This document shows positions 1 through 9,258 of a DNA stretch of 64,000 bases, one piece after another (within the stretch, counting starts at the first letter, position 1; every line of letters begins with the position of its first letter). Position numbers and translations under genes: made by a program. A model generated the notes under the pieces. The model did no database searches, was not told where the DNA came from, and worked only from the letters and a program-made list of their open reading frames with translations. Origin of the DNA: Candidatus Obscuribacterales bacterium (GTDB lineage: Bacteria; Cyanobacteriota; Vampirovibrionia; Obscuribacterales; Obscuribacteraceae); contig JAIEQI010000180.1 in assembly GCA_019747875.1 (NCBI GenBank), forward strand, positions 1 through 64,000, given 5' to 3'.

Positions 1-147
1 CAAAAGAGCGAATCGCTCTCAGATCGAAGCCGGCAAGATGCCGGCGCTCCCGGGATCGAACCCAGGTCAAAAGAGCGAATCGCTCTCAGATCGAAGCCGG
101 CAAGATGCCGGCGCTCCCGGGATCGAACCCAGGTCAAAAGAGCGCTC
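1..147. repeat. Palindromic dispersed repeat A, two full copies plus partial third
   Basis: Two identical 67-bp units start at 1 and 68, and a truncated third starts at 135. Each unit carries the hairpin GCCGGC-AAGAT-GCCGGC and a GCGCTCCCGGGATCGAACC segment. Related single copies lie at 37727-37771 and, inverted, at 44633-44667. The intergenic position and palindromic core resemble REP-type elements. No coding sequence is supported here. Confidence 0.85.
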
Positions 148-238
148 ACGGGATCGAAGCGAACTCGAAAGTAGGATAAGATAAGTCTCTGCGAGCTACC
201 CTGTAAGGGGTCTGCAGTGTCAAAAAATCGGCGCCAGC

Positions 239-314
239 AATTGTTCAGAAAACAATCTGGAGTCGACTCATATATTTTCCAACTTTAGGACCGAAAATGT
301 CACAGCGGTGCTGT
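239..314 (+). promoter_or_regulatory. Two small dyads upstream of the kinase-like gene
   Basis: ATTGTT-cagaa-AACAAT (240-256) and ACAGC-ggt-GCTGT (302-314) are perfect short dyads within 110 bp of the next start codon. They could be operators or weak hairpins. I see no convincing -35/-10 pair. The rest of 148-347 holds nothing recognisable. Confidence 0.25.
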
Positions 315-347
315 AATAATGGTTTTATGGTTGGTCAGGTAGATTAA

Positions 348-1940
348 ATGGCGCAGAATTCGCCTCATTCGCCAAATATGAAAGTGCAGCTCACTGAAGC
401 TGAGCCCAGCCTGATCGAGGCGAGTGAATCTCGCTCCTGGCCAAATCCTCAGGAATACAACGAAGCAATCCAGCATCCCTCTACCTGCTTTGAGGATGAA
501 GAACTCAAAGCAGGAGAGCCGGAATTAAGCCCGTTAGGACTTCCTCGCCCGATTTCCGGAAATTTCGCATCTGTCTACCGCGTCAATTGCGGGGATCGCT
601 CCTATGCCGTTCGCTGCTTCCTGCAAGAAGGCGATCACCAGGTCGAGCGCTATGAGGCAATTTCTCGCTATTTTTTGCAGCAAGGATTCAAATTCGCTGT
701 CCCTTTCCAATTCATCCGCAAAGGCATCCGCATCGGGAACAGTTGGTACCCAATTCTGAAAATGGATTGGGTAGATGGAATAACCGTCGATCAATTCGTC
801 AGGCAGGAGGCGAATAATCCGGCCAAGTTGCTTTGGTTAGCTGAGGAGCTTCGGCAACTTGTCGAAGATATGCAAGCAAGAAAAATTGCGCACGGCGATT
901 TGCAGCACGCAAACTTGATCGTGAATAACGATAAATTGTTGCTTGTCGATTATGACTGTGTCTATGTTCCCCAATTAGAGGGAATGATGAGCCCTGAATT
1001 GGGTCACCGAAATTATCAACATCCAACTAGATCCAGCGCTAACTTCGGTCCAGATTTAGACAATTTTTCAATCTGGGTAATTTACGTTTCGCTCCGCATT
1101 CTGGCAGCCGATCCCGGTCTGGTACGCTGCGCCGAAGAAGACCTCGAAAGTTTACTTTTCACACGAGACGACTTCCTTAATCCGAATGCGTCCAAACTAT
1201 TCCATTTGCTCGAGCAACACCGTTCCAAGGAAGTTGTGAGAAATGCTCGACTGCTTCGTGCCGTGTTGAAGCAGCCATATCCGGACATTCCTCGTCTATC
1301 AGAACGTCAAGTAATTGACCGTTGCGTCAAGAAACTCAGACCTCTTAAGCAGCTTCCACAGGGTCCGTCTGTTCTTGATCAGTTCATCAACATAGCAAAA
1401 CAAGCGCACTCACTACGTTCGGCTAAGGATCCCAACGAAGAGCTTCGCTTCTGGTACCCCTATCTTTTGAACAAATATAAATCGAAAATGCGCCTGAACG
1501 AAGTGCTTTTGGGAGCAAGCGTTATAGCGATGTTGCCGGTGGCATTTTTAGGTCTCACCTGTGTGATTCTCAGCCTTAGCTTGTTTACCGTTTGGATAGC
1601 AAGCTGCTTTGCTCTAAAAGACGCCGCAGAAGATTTCCAACGCGCCGCTTATGTATTGGCGGAATCTGCTGGAATCCCGGTTTCCTACGAGCTGAAGATG
1701 GGCACTTCCTCGCTTGGTTTTCCGGAAGTATTTGTCCTTTTCCAGAATGGTGAACTGCCGAGCGAAATAGTTAACAAGAAATGGTCAATATCAAATTGGT
1801 ACGTCATGGCGGATCAAGAACGTAAGCAATTGCAGACCTCAAAGAGCCTTTTTCCAGCTAATGGTGAACTCTATCTTGATCCTAAGAGTAAGACCCCGAT
1901 AGCAATTTTTAGCGGCAATCTCCTTCTCTGGATGATTTAA
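348..1940 (+). CDS. Atypical protein-kinase-like membrane protein
   Basis: The 530-residue protein has a kinase-like domain at about residues 65-290. The glycine-loop region (residues 70-80) leads to a beta-3 segment YAVRCF, where the usual lysine is arginine (R89). The catalytic loop is HGDLQHAN (182-189). The metal-binding motif is DYD (201-203) in place of DFG. A hydrophobic stretch at about 385-430 predicts one or two membrane segments, followed by a roughly 100-residue tail. HGD and DYD are usual in bacterial atypical kinases, whereas loss of the beta-3 lysine makes activity uncertain. The start has AGG nine bases upstream. It stands alone, 93 bp before the response regulator. Substrate is unknown. 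Confidence 0.75.
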   Translation: MAQNSPHSPNMKVQLTEAEPSLIEASESRSWPNPQEYNEAIQHPSTCFEDEELKAGEPELSPLGLPRPISGNFASVYRVNCGDRSYAVRCFLQEGDHQVERYEAISRYFLQQGFKFAVPFQFIRKGIRIGNSWYPILKMDWVDGITVDQFVRQEANNPAKLLWLAEELRQLVEDMQARKIAHGDLQHANLIVNNDKLLLVDYDCVYVPQLEGMMSPELGHRNYQHPTRSSANFGPDLDNFSIWVIYVSLRILAADPGLVRCAEEDLESLLFTRDDFLNPNASKLFHLLEQHRSKEVVRNARLLRAVLKQPYPDIPRLSERQVIDRCVKKLRPLKQLPQGPSVLDQFINIAKQAHSLRSAKDPNEELRFWYPYLLNKYKSKMRLNEVLLGASVIAMLPVAFLGLTCVILSLSLFTVWIASCFALKDAAEDFQRAAYVLAESAGIPVSYELKMGTSSLGFPEVFVLFQNGELPSEIVNKKWSISNWYVMADQERKQLQTSKSLFPANGELYLDPKSKTPIAIFSGNLLLWMI

Positions 1941-2033
1941 TCCTGAATTCACAGAACGCCATGTTTTCGGAGCAAACAGCTGACTCGTTTGTCTGCAATA
2001 ATATAAATAGGAAATCTCGGACCCTCAGGAATC

Positions 2034-3014
2034 ATGGCTCCAAAACTGACGAAAGTCTTGATAGCAGAGGACAGCCCAACTACACGGGCGATGCTTAAAA
2101 CTGTGCTGCAACGCGCATCCGATATGGAAGTAGTGGGTGATGCAGAAAGCGGCGATATGGTTCTCAACAAAGCTGAACTTCTTCATCCGGATGTTGTGTT
2201 GATGGATGTCGGTTTGCCTGGACTCAGTGGATTGGAAGCAACCAAAAGGATCAAGCAAAGTCATCCTGAAGTCAAAGTGATAATGGTAACGGCAAACGAA
2301 AGCGATGCCGTCATATTTGACGCTTTCTCCGCCGGGGCAGACGGATACTACTTAAAATCCAACAGTGCCGATTCGCTTTTGCAAGCGGTGCGTAGTGTGG
2401 TCTCCGGAGCAGCGTGGTTACACCCGGCCATTGCCAGCAGAGTATTGCGATCATGCGTAATTGGTGCTACGAAACTAATCGATCGCAAACGCAATGGCAC
2501 CGCAGATAGTGCCCATTCCAAACAATACAGCAAACATCAAAATGTGAATAAGCTAGTTGCAATTGCGCGCGACTTTGAAGACTCAGGAAAGCTCGACGAT
2601 GCCGAACTTATTTTAGAAGCCGCGGTTGCTTTATGCGAGAAGCTCAGCGGTGCACATGATCCTGAAGTAACCAGCATAATCACTTTGCAGGCAGATATTC
2701 TCTATACACAGGAGAAATTCGTTCAAGCTGAAAGACTTTACCTGAAAGCACTGGAGTTAAGACATCAGTCGCTCGGATATGAAAATGCTGAGGTTGCTCA
2801 GAGTCTTGAGAATCTGGCAAATCTTTACGACACTCGTTCTAATTACGCCGAGGCAGAACATTATTATTATTGGTCACTTAAAATCCGAGAGAAGGTTGAC
2901 GGACCAGATAATCCGCTCACTCACGAAACTTGCTCTAAACTGGCCTGGGTCTACAGAGCCCAGGGAAAAATCGATCAAGCTGATGAAATGACGAAAAGAG
3001 CAACACGCAAGTAG
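2034..3014 (+). CDS. Response regulator with TPR output domain
   Basis: Residues 1-125 form a NarL-type receiver with acidic pocket (E12, D13), phospho-acceptor D58 in VLMDVG, T86 and K108. No LuxR-type helix-turn-helix follows. A linker (140-175) leads instead to kinesin-light-chain-style TPRs at about 185-320, with typical A-x-x-LY-x-KAL-x-x-R units. Phosphorylation therefore probably controls a protein contact, not DNA binding. The receiver is very like that of the LuxR-family regulator at 13855-14529 (GAAWL-P-IAS-VL in both), so the two look like paralogs with different outputs. AGGA precedes the ATG. No kinase is adjacent. Confidence 0.85.
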   Translation: MAPKLTKVLIAEDSPTTRAMLKTVLQRASDMEVVGDAESGDMVLNKAELLHPDVVLMDVGLPGLSGLEATKRIKQSHPEVKVIMVTANESDAVIFDAFSAGADGYYLKSNSADSLLQAVRSVVSGAAWLHPAIASRVLRSCVIGATKLIDRKRNGTADSAHSKQYSKHQNVNKLVAIARDFEDSGKLDDAELILEAAVALCEKLSGAHDPEVTSIITLQADILYTQEKFVQAERLYLKALELRHQSLGYENAEVAQSLENLANLYDTRSNYAEAEHYYYWSLKIREKVDGPDNPLTHETCSKLAWVYRAQGKIDQADEMTKRATRK

Positions 3015-3141
3015 TTTTCGGACTTTCTCACGGTTGACAAGATCGAAAAGAGAAAAAGAAAAGAGCATTTATTCCCAAAACGTTTCTCTCTGTTGTTTTG
3101 CGGGGTATTATCATAGGGTGGATTGCTGAGAAAGGAAGCAA

Positions 3142-4635
3142 ATGCCGCAAAATCAGTCCGATATTGCGAAATTTGCCAGATCAACTGGACTTCTAATCGA
3201 TCGCTGCATGCAAAGAGAAGTTCCCTTTGGAACCGTGTGGCTTGTCGGAGATAACAAAGTTGCCACCACAGCGCACCATGTTGTGCTGTACGCAGATTTC
3301 TTTCAGGCTTTAAAAGTACATTTTCCGGCTACTAATCAAGACTGGGAAGTGGACGATGCCTTCTTCCACCCTCATTTCAACCAGAAAGTTGCTTTTGAAC
3401 TGGCTCAGCGCTCCTTGCTCGAACCAGTTCCTGCCTTGTCACTACAAGATCATAATGTCGTGATCTTGCAATTGAAACGCAGTCTGTCGGACATGGATCC
3501 TGACACAAAAACAACCTTCAATAGAAAGCTTGCGGGCAATCCACCACCGCGAATGAAGGGACTTGCCGGTCCGGTTGACGAACTCGGTCTGGCGCTGGTC
3601 GTTCAGACCATCACAAACGCTCGCAAAGATGGATGCCTGGTGATAACAGACGAGAGAAATCGTCCCCTTGCAAAAATGTTTTGCCGAGATGGACGCGTCG
3701 TCTTCGCCAAGTTTGCTTCGCTACTAAATGAAGCGGCTGTATATCAGATGTTCAGCCAACATATCGCCGGTCAATTCTATTTCCAGCCACAGGCAAAGCC
3801 CGACTGGAGCGTCTATTCCATGATCGAGCGCAACACTGACAGCTTGCTGTTGGAAGCGTACCGGCGCATGGATGAGATTCCAAATTTACTTCGCGATTTG
3901 GGTGGGGAGGGAGCTACCTATGTTCGAGCGGTAGACATTCTTAACCTCGAAGCGTTGGATCCAGAAGTTCAATCAGACGCTGATGCAATGTGGCCTTATT
4001 TGGATGGCGGGGTGTCGATCGATCAGCTTTGGGAGCTTGTCGGCCTTGATGATTACTCAATCTATCGGGCTTTGGAGGAACTATACAAAAGCAGACAGAT
4101 TGTCGAAATCCCATTCATGGGTGAGGACGGGCTGAGCCCCATGCAGCCGCTGGACCTTGCACCGCATATGCTTCTTTCACCATGGGATGAGGTAGCCAGT
4201 TTAACTGTTCATCCGACAGTCGGCCGCGCCCAATTAATAAACGGGCACCTGGTGGGTCTGATTCGTCCTAATGATCCCTGGCATTTGCTCCATACTATCA
4301 ACCACCAGTACAGAGCCGCTGGCTGTCCTATTTTCAAAGACGGGCAAGTGATCGGCATGCATTGTGGCTTGCTTCCGCTGGATCCAAAATTGCATGCTCT
4401 GCCGAATCTCCTAAACCAAATGATCTGGGTGGAGTCTATTTATCAAATGCTGTCAGGTAGCGCAAAAGCCGTAGCAGCATTGAGACCAAGCAAGAAGTCG
4501 GTTGGTATGAAATTGCCTGACCTTGTTGCGTCCGGCGTCAAAGAGATCAGTAAGATTCAATGTCCGAAGTGCAATTCACTGATGGTGGCAAAGGCAAAAT
4601 TCTGTGGAACGTGTGGCTACAGATTAACCGTCTGA
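3142..4635 (+). CDS. Degenerate trypsin-like protein with inserted DUF4388-like region and C-terminal zinc ribbon
   Basis: The N-terminal part (about 25-115) resembles the first half of a trypsin-like protease: VATTAHHVV gives the catalytic-His position (H45), and HNVVILQLK occupies the D-x-A-L-L-K site but has N105. The second half appears near 350-410, where AAGCPIF stands for the G-S-GGP-x-F nucleophile motif and the serine position is A393. Between them (about 140-325) lies a PatA/DUF4388-like segment plus a winged-helix-like region. The end is a zinc ribbon with C474, C477, C488 and C491. With Asp and Ser missing it should not be a protease, so a binding or scaffold role is more likely. 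It overlaps the convergent next gene by 19 bp. Confidence 0.7.
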   Translation: MPQNQSDIAKFARSTGLLIDRCMQREVPFGTVWLVGDNKVATTAHHVVLYADFFQALKVHFPATNQDWEVDDAFFHPHFNQKVAFELAQRSLLEPVPALSLQDHNVVILQLKRSLSDMDPDTKTTFNRKLAGNPPPRMKGLAGPVDELGLALVVQTITNARKDGCLVITDERNRPLAKMFCRDGRVVFAKFASLLNEAAVYQMFSQHIAGQFYFQPQAKPDWSVYSMIERNTDSLLLEAYRRMDEIPNLLRDLGGEGATYVRAVDILNLEALDPEVQSDADAMWPYLDGGVSIDQLWELVGLDDYSIYRALEELYKSRQIVEIPFMGEDGLSPMQPLDLAPHMLLSPWDEVASLTVHPTVGRAQLINGHLVGLIRPNDPWHLLHTINHQYRAAGCPIFKDGQVIGMHCGLLPLDPKLHALPNLLNQMIWVESIYQMLSGSAKAVAALRPSKKSVGMKLPDLVASGVKEISKIQCPKCNSLMVAKAKFCGTCGYRLTV

Positions 4636-5366
4636 ATCATCAATCTTATTAGCTTGCTTTTGAGCACCTTGATCTTTTCGCGTCCAAGAAACGCCTTAAT
4701 GCCCGACGCCGCCGTCCGAGGCGGAGCAAGGGATTGCGGCGAGAAAGCGGCAACGGACTTTCGCTCATTCAATGCTGAACTATTTTGCAATGGCCTGCGA
4801 AAATCCGGAGCGATCTGTATTACCTCATTCGCGCTTGCATCTTGATTGGCCAATAACTGCTCATCTTTAAGCCTAAAAATAGTAGCTCCGCCATATTCAG
4901 CGAATCTAGTCAAAGCAGAAATATGATCGCTGGCCTCGGTCCCAAACCCCTCGTACACAGCAATGTGACCGTGCGGATGCCTACTGGTCGCGTTATAAAC
5001 GACGATATCGCCGACCCTTAGCATCGATGGGTCAAGTGCTTCAATTGCAATAAACCGATCATCAGTCAGCAAAAGTTCTCTGGCCATGTATGCTGACGCA
5101 CCACTTAATTGAACTCCTAATGGTCGAACAGCTTTTGTTACGGCAGCATAGCAGTACCCAGTAGATTGAGTGGTTTCAGCCACCGCTAATGCATTTCTAG
5201 CGATGTTTTTACTATTCAATTCACCATAGGGCAAGCTGCTTCCTAAAGCAGAAGCGATGCAGAGAATCCAGCAAAGCTGAACTAGACTCCAGCACTTGAT
5301 GCCAAAGAAAGCAGAGGACGAAGCATAAAGGTTTGCCAAAAGAAAACGCAGAATCCACACCATCAT
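4617..5366 (-). CDS. Secreted NlpC/P60- or CHAP-like cysteine amidase
   Basis: The N-terminus is hydrophobic (about residues 3-42) and suits a signal peptide or anchor. The domain at about 55-165 shows GYCYAAV (C72), LRVGDIVVY and GHIAVYEG (H134), the Cys-His layout of NlpC/P60 and CHAP peptidoglycan amidases. The C-terminal third is low in recognisable motifs. I use the first ATG (5366) instead of the TTG one codon upstream. GGAAG lies four bases before it. Likely role: cell-wall hydrolysis in the periplasm. The third catalytic residue was not assigned. Confidence 0.65.
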   Translation of the reverse strand: MMVWILRFLLANLYASSSAFFGIKCWSLVQLCWILCIASALGSSLPYGELNSKNIARNALAVAETTQSTGYCYAAVTKAVRPLGVQLSGASAYMARELLLTDDRFIAIEALDPSMLRVGDIVVYNATSRHPHGHIAVYEGFGTEASDHISALTRFAEYGGATIFRLKDEQLLANQDASANEVIQIAPDFRRPLQNSSALNERKSVAAFSPQSLAPPRTAASGIKAFLGREKIKVLKSKLIRLMIQTVNL

Positions 5367-5488
5367 CAAACTTCCAACAGAATGATTGGCTCCACCATCT
5401 CTGTCAAGAAATGGAAGGTCTGCATTGATTGACGCAACTTGACATGGTTTGTTGCGCAGCGGACGTCCTATAATCGAACGATTTCAAC

Positions 5489-6703
5489 TCAGGCTAGTAT
5501 TGGAATAATTTCGGTTTGAATAGGTGATGCAGCAACAACAACTTCACCTTCTCCAACGTAAACATCAATCTCACTGCGAACGCCGAATTCTTTCAAATAG
5601 ACTCCAGGCTCGATAGAAAAGCAAGTGTTAGGAAGAACTTTGCGCTCCTCTTTCGTTTCAAGATTATCCATATTGGCACCATTTGCATGCACCTCAAGGC
5701 CGATGCTGTGCCCTGTGCGATGGATGAAATACTCGCCATAGCCTTTATCCTTGATTGTGTTTCTGGCAGCTTCATCGACTTCCCAACCAAAAAGAGTTTT
5801 CCTTTCTGCAACTCGCTTGCGAACAAGATCTAATGCCGCATCTCGCCCAGCCGCCACAATGTCGAAAATCTTAGTGTGTTCTGCCGGAACTTGCTCGCCG
5901 ACAAATCCAGTCCAAGTGATATCGGCGTAACACGCATTCCAAGGCTCTTTGAACTTTGCCCAGAGATCAATCAACACGAAATCGCCTATCTTGATCTCAG
6001 AAAAGTTATCCTTGTCGGGCTGATAATGCGGCATCCCGCTGTGTTCATTGACCGCAACTATGCACGGAGAATTACTGGTCATTCCTAATTCTTCATAGCG
6101 CCGCCAGATAAATTGCTGAACCTCGTACTCGTTAATGCTGCGTTTTTGAGTTATGGCATTTTTGATCAACGCAAATGAATCGAAAACAATCGATTTCAAA
6201 TTCTCGCAGGCTCTTATATGAGTGTCTAACTGGTCCGGTGTCCAGACGGCTTCAAAGCGAGAAACCAAATCTGCAGACGATACAACTTCGGCGCCCATTC
6301 CTCGGATCAAATCAAGAGTTCCGGCATCAACGCGAGAAACATAAGGAACGGCGCTGCGCGGAGAATACTGCATCGCTATGCGCTTGCTGCCTGAAATCAA
6401 GACTTCCAGTTGCTCTTCCAGCTGCTTCCAGCCCAGATACACATTTTTCTGGCCCGGCAATGAATCAAGCGCAGATTCTTCTATTCTATGAACCAGCTTT
6501 CGCGGACTTCCCTTTGCCGGAATGAAGTAGAACCATCTTCTCGTGAAGTGTCCGCCGGACAACTTTAGTATACGCAGCGCTAAATCGTCGTTGTCGTGAA
6601 AAAAATAGAACAACCAACCATCTAAACTTTCGTCGGAAAGCGATTTTTGAATTGCCTCGAGATCGAACTTATTGCCAACTTCTTGTTCTGTCGTCGAATT
6701 CAT
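5489..6703 (-). CDS. M24 family metallopeptidase (Xaa-Pro aminopeptidase-like)
   Basis: A 404-residue creatinase/prolidase-fold protein with a creatinase-like N-terminal domain (about 10-155) and a pita-bread catalytic domain (165-395). All five dinuclear metal ligands are visible: D246 (LIDLW), D261 (YADIT), H332 (GHSIG), E365 (IEPG) and E378 (RSEID). It should cleave N-terminal or dipeptide bonds involving proline in the cytoplasm; no signal peptide is present. It is divergent from the TIG-domain gene at 6780, with a 76-bp shared upstream region. Exact substrate cannot be told from sequence alone. Confidence 0.88.
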   Translation of the reverse strand: MNSTTEQEVGNKFDLEAIQKSLSDESLDGWLFYFFHDNDDLALRILKLSGGHFTRRWFYFIPAKGSPRKLVHRIEESALDSLPGQKNVYLGWKQLEEQLEVLISGSKRIAMQYSPRSAVPYVSRVDAGTLDLIRGMGAEVVSSADLVSRFEAVWTPDQLDTHIRACENLKSIVFDSFALIKNAITQKRSINEYEVQQFIWRRYEELGMTSNSPCIVAVNEHSGMPHYQPDKDNFSEIKIGDFVLIDLWAKFKEPWNACYADITWTGFVGEQVPAEHTKIFDIVAAGRDAALDLVRKRVAERKTLFGWEVDEAARNTIKDKGYGEYFIHRTGHSIGLEVHANGANMDNLETKEERKVLPNTCFSIEPGVYLKEFGVRSEIDVYVGEGEVVVAASPIQTEIIPILA

Positions 6704-6779
6704 CAGCTATCTCTCCCAAGCAGCATTCTTACGCAAATATTGAATTATAATCTGTTGCCGAAGCGATCCAATCAAAAAG

Positions 6780-7772
6780 ATGTATTCCAAACAAATAGCA
6801 CATTACAAGTACTCAAAAGCTGCCAGGGCTGCGCTTCTATCTTTTTTGTTAGGGGTCAATCTGCTTTTTGCTTTGCAGCCTGCGATCGCCGCCTCACAGC
6901 TTGTCATCTTCAAATCCCACGAATATTTATCGAAAAACTATCAAATTCAAAACTTCGAGGACCGCTTATCAACGACGGCTAATCTTTCCTCAGTACCACT
7001 TATGATGTCGATTAATAATGGCTCGCACGAGTTGCCATCATTCAAGTGGTTCAGAATTATGATCAATGGACAAATTATCGCAAGTGAAAAGGACCTGGCA
7101 GGAAAAGACTCCGGAACGAAGGACGTTTCTGGACTACTTGAAGGCAACGACTTGCAGGTACAAATCGAAGCCGCCGGCGTACCCGGAGCTGCCCTCTGGT
7201 GGACGTTGAGTACTTATCCTATCGAAATCAACTGGGCTAATCCGACTCAAACAATGCCCGGTCAGCAAATAACCCTCGGCGGCAATTTCCCAAAGAACGC
7301 CTCACAAATACAAGTCACATTCAACGGCAAGAGCGGAACAGTAATTTCCAGCACAGGCAATACGATTACCGTTCAAACACCTAACAATCTAGATCCCGGT
7401 GTCAATCACGTTCAGGTCCGAGCCGCAGGTCTTGAATCAAACCAAATCGCTGTCACACTTGGAAGTAAACCAGTACCTGAATTGTTAGGAACAGACTGCT
7501 GGATGGCGCCGCCCGGAGGCACCATCAACATAAGCGGTAGAAACTTTTCGGCCGCAGGACAAAACAAGGTTTTCTTCGGCGATGTGCAGGCCACTGTCAG
7601 TGCCTCGTCACAAACTACATTGACCGTTATTGTTCCGAACTGGCCTTACGGTCCATCACAACTGAACATTCCAATTTCAGTCGAGTCCGATGGAGTGCGA
7701 TCCGCAAATCGAATTCCATTCGACATCGGCCCCATGTATCACGGCGCAACACCATCTTTCGGCACCGATTAG
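6780..7772 (+). CDS. Secreted protein with IPT/TIG domains
   Basis: An N-terminal signal peptide (positive start, hydrophobic 19-37, ALQPAIAA) precedes a region of unknown fold. Two immunoglobulin-like TIG/IPT units follow at about 150-230 and 235-315. The first shows NPTQTMPGQQITLGG...V-FNGKSG...ITVQTP, the usual TIG signature; the second repeats it with APPGGTINISGRNF. Such domains mediate extracellular binding or act as spacers. The SpoU methyltransferase starts six bases after the stop, so the two are probably cotranscribed despite unrelated roles. Confidence 0.75.
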   Translation: MYSKQIAHYKYSKAARAALLSFLLGVNLLFALQPAIAASQLVIFKSHEYLSKNYQIQNFEDRLSTTANLSSVPLMMSINNGSHELPSFKWFRIMINGQIIASEKDLAGKDSGTKDVSGLLEGNDLQVQIEAAGVPGAALWWTLSTYPIEINWANPTQTMPGQQITLGGNFPKNASQIQVTFNGKSGTVISSTGNTITVQTPNNLDPGVNHVQVRAAGLESNQIAVTLGSKPVPELLGTDCWMAPPGGTINISGRNFSAAGQNKVFFGDVQATVSASSQTTLTVIVPNWPYGPSQLNIPISVESDGVRSANRIPFDIGPMYHGATPSFGTD

Positions 7773-7778
7773 AAACGT

Positions 7779-8456
7779 ATGTGGACTCGTTGCCCGTTCT
7801 CCGATTGCTTGCAATCTTTTGAAGTTTCGGCGGAACTAGAATTTACATCAATGGATTGTCCAACGTGCCGGCGGAAATTTTCAGTACGCAGTCTTGCGCG
7901 ACATTTGGAAATTGATAAGCACTCGGCAATACACAAACAACGGGGCACAGACAGCATATCATTTTTAGAATCCGGCAAGCATCCAGGAAAGTTTGTAGCA
8001 GTCTTAGAGGAAATTCGCAGTTTGTGGAATGTAGGTTCGATGTTCAGATCTGCTGACGGTGCTGGATTCTCCCATCTTTTCCTGGTGGGAATAAGCGGCT
8101 ATCCTCCGCGCAAAGAAATCGCCAAGACGAGCCTGGGGGCTGAAGATCACGTCAACTGGACTTACTCCGGGAACTCGGTCGATGTCCTGTCGTCGTTGAA
8201 AAACATGGGTTACCAAATTGTCGCTCTGGAAAAAGTGGAAAACAGCAAATCACTTACTGAATGCTTAAACACAAACCTTTTGCAAGCACCGCTCTGCCTT
8301 ATTGTTGGCAGCGAGGTAAAAGGCATTTACGCAGAGTCCTTGAATGCAAGTGATATTGTTGTTGAGCTCCCGATGAGGGGCTTCAAAGAATCTCTCAATG
8401 TCGCCGTGGCATTTGGTATTGCCGCGTATGCCATCTCCGAGAAACTGCCATCATGA
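7779..8456 (+). CDS. SpoU/TrmH-family RNA 2'-O-methyltransferase with N-terminal zinc finger
   Basis: Residues 1-45 contain C5, C10, C27 and C30, a likely zinc-binding finger. The SPOUT domain (about 65-225) has the three family motifs: IRSLWNVGSMFRSADG, LIVGSEVKGI and ELPMRGFKESLNVAVA. These form the trefoil knot binding S-adenosylmethionine. The probable reaction is ribose 2'-O-methylation of tRNA or rRNA; the zinc finger may help bind RNA. The ribosome site is weak, consistent with translational coupling to the upstream TIG gene. Confidence 0.85.
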   Translation: MWTRCPFSDCLQSFEVSAELEFTSMDCPTCRRKFSVRSLARHLEIDKHSAIHKQRGTDSISFLESGKHPGKFVAVLEEIRSLWNVGSMFRSADGAGFSHLFLVGISGYPPRKEIAKTSLGAEDHVNWTYSGNSVDVLSSLKNMGYQIVALEKVENSKSLTECLNTNLLQAPLCLIVGSEVKGIYAESLNASDIVVELPMRGFKESLNVAVAFGIAAYAISEKLPS

Positions 8457-8527
8457 GCGACAATTACCCATGTTCTAACTAGACATGCGATAATTTCTTG
8501 ATTCACACGATACTAAGGGTGTAAGCA

Positions 8528-9250
8528 ATGCTTAAATCAGAAAGAGTTTCATCGGCGCTTGTATGTGTTGCATTAGCTGGAGTGCTGGGAACTCCCGTAC
8601 TTGCTGACCCGGACAAGACAAATAAAGTTGACCCGATTGCCGCCGCGAGCACTCCTGCAAGCGATAAAGCTAGCACGTCAGCGAGTGCACAGGCGCCTGT
8701 GGCACCGACTGTGGCTAACTTCAAAACAGAAGAACAGCAATTGAGACGAATGGGTGAAGCTGTTAAGCGTGTCCATCGAGCAGCAATGGACCTGATCGGC
8801 GAATGTACTCAGCCAGTTGAAATGATGGGAGAGATTGACATCATCGGACAAGACGTTATCCCAATCATGCCTGCAACCGCCGAAGGATTTGGCACCCAGT
8901 ATTTGCCACCACGCCCTAAGTACGTCAAATTACATGTAGACCAGCTAGCATCATTGATCCCAATTTTGCAAGATGACCTGAACACACTGGTCGTGCCAGA
9001 GAATGAAAAAGCAACAGCAGCACAACCTTTAGAAGATCTCAAAGGCAACATTGGTGACCTTGGCGGACACCTTGGCATTCTACAGAAGATGGTTGCATCC
9101 GATGACATCAACCAATTCAATCTAACCAATGAGGCCCGAGGGATTATTGCAACAACAAAAGCTATCGAAGTAGCCCGTAAGAAGCTTCTTCACGAGGAAG
9201 CAAAACTCGAAAAGCAAGAAGAAAAAGTAGAGAAAAGCGGAAACAAATAA
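8528..9250 (+). CDS. Secreted helical protein of unknown function
   Basis: A signal peptide (residues 1-26, ending VLADPD) is followed by a Ser/Ala/Thr-rich linker to about 60 and then a mainly helical domain. The C-terminus is a charged coiled-coil-like run rich in E and K. No family is recognised. GGGTG lies seven bases before the ATG. It converges on the small gene at 9259 with only eight bases between the stops. Confidence 0.65.
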   Translation: MLKSERVSSALVCVALAGVLGTPVLADPDKTNKVDPIAAASTPASDKASTSASAQAPVAPTVANFKTEEQQLRRMGEAVKRVHRAAMDLIGECTQPVEMMGEIDIIGQDVIPIMPATAEGFGTQYLPPRPKYVKLHVDQLASLIPILQDDLNTLVVPENEKATAAQPLEDLKGNIGDLGGHLGILQKMVASDDINQFNLTNEARGIIATTKAIEVARKKLLHEEAKLEKQEEKVEKSGNK

Positions 9251-9258
9251 TAGTAAGT

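Noticed and set aside
1..134. tRNA genes, because of GGTTCGATCCC on the minus strand
   Set aside because: No acceptor stem, D arm or anticodon arm can be formed; the stretch is part of a repeated palindromic unit.
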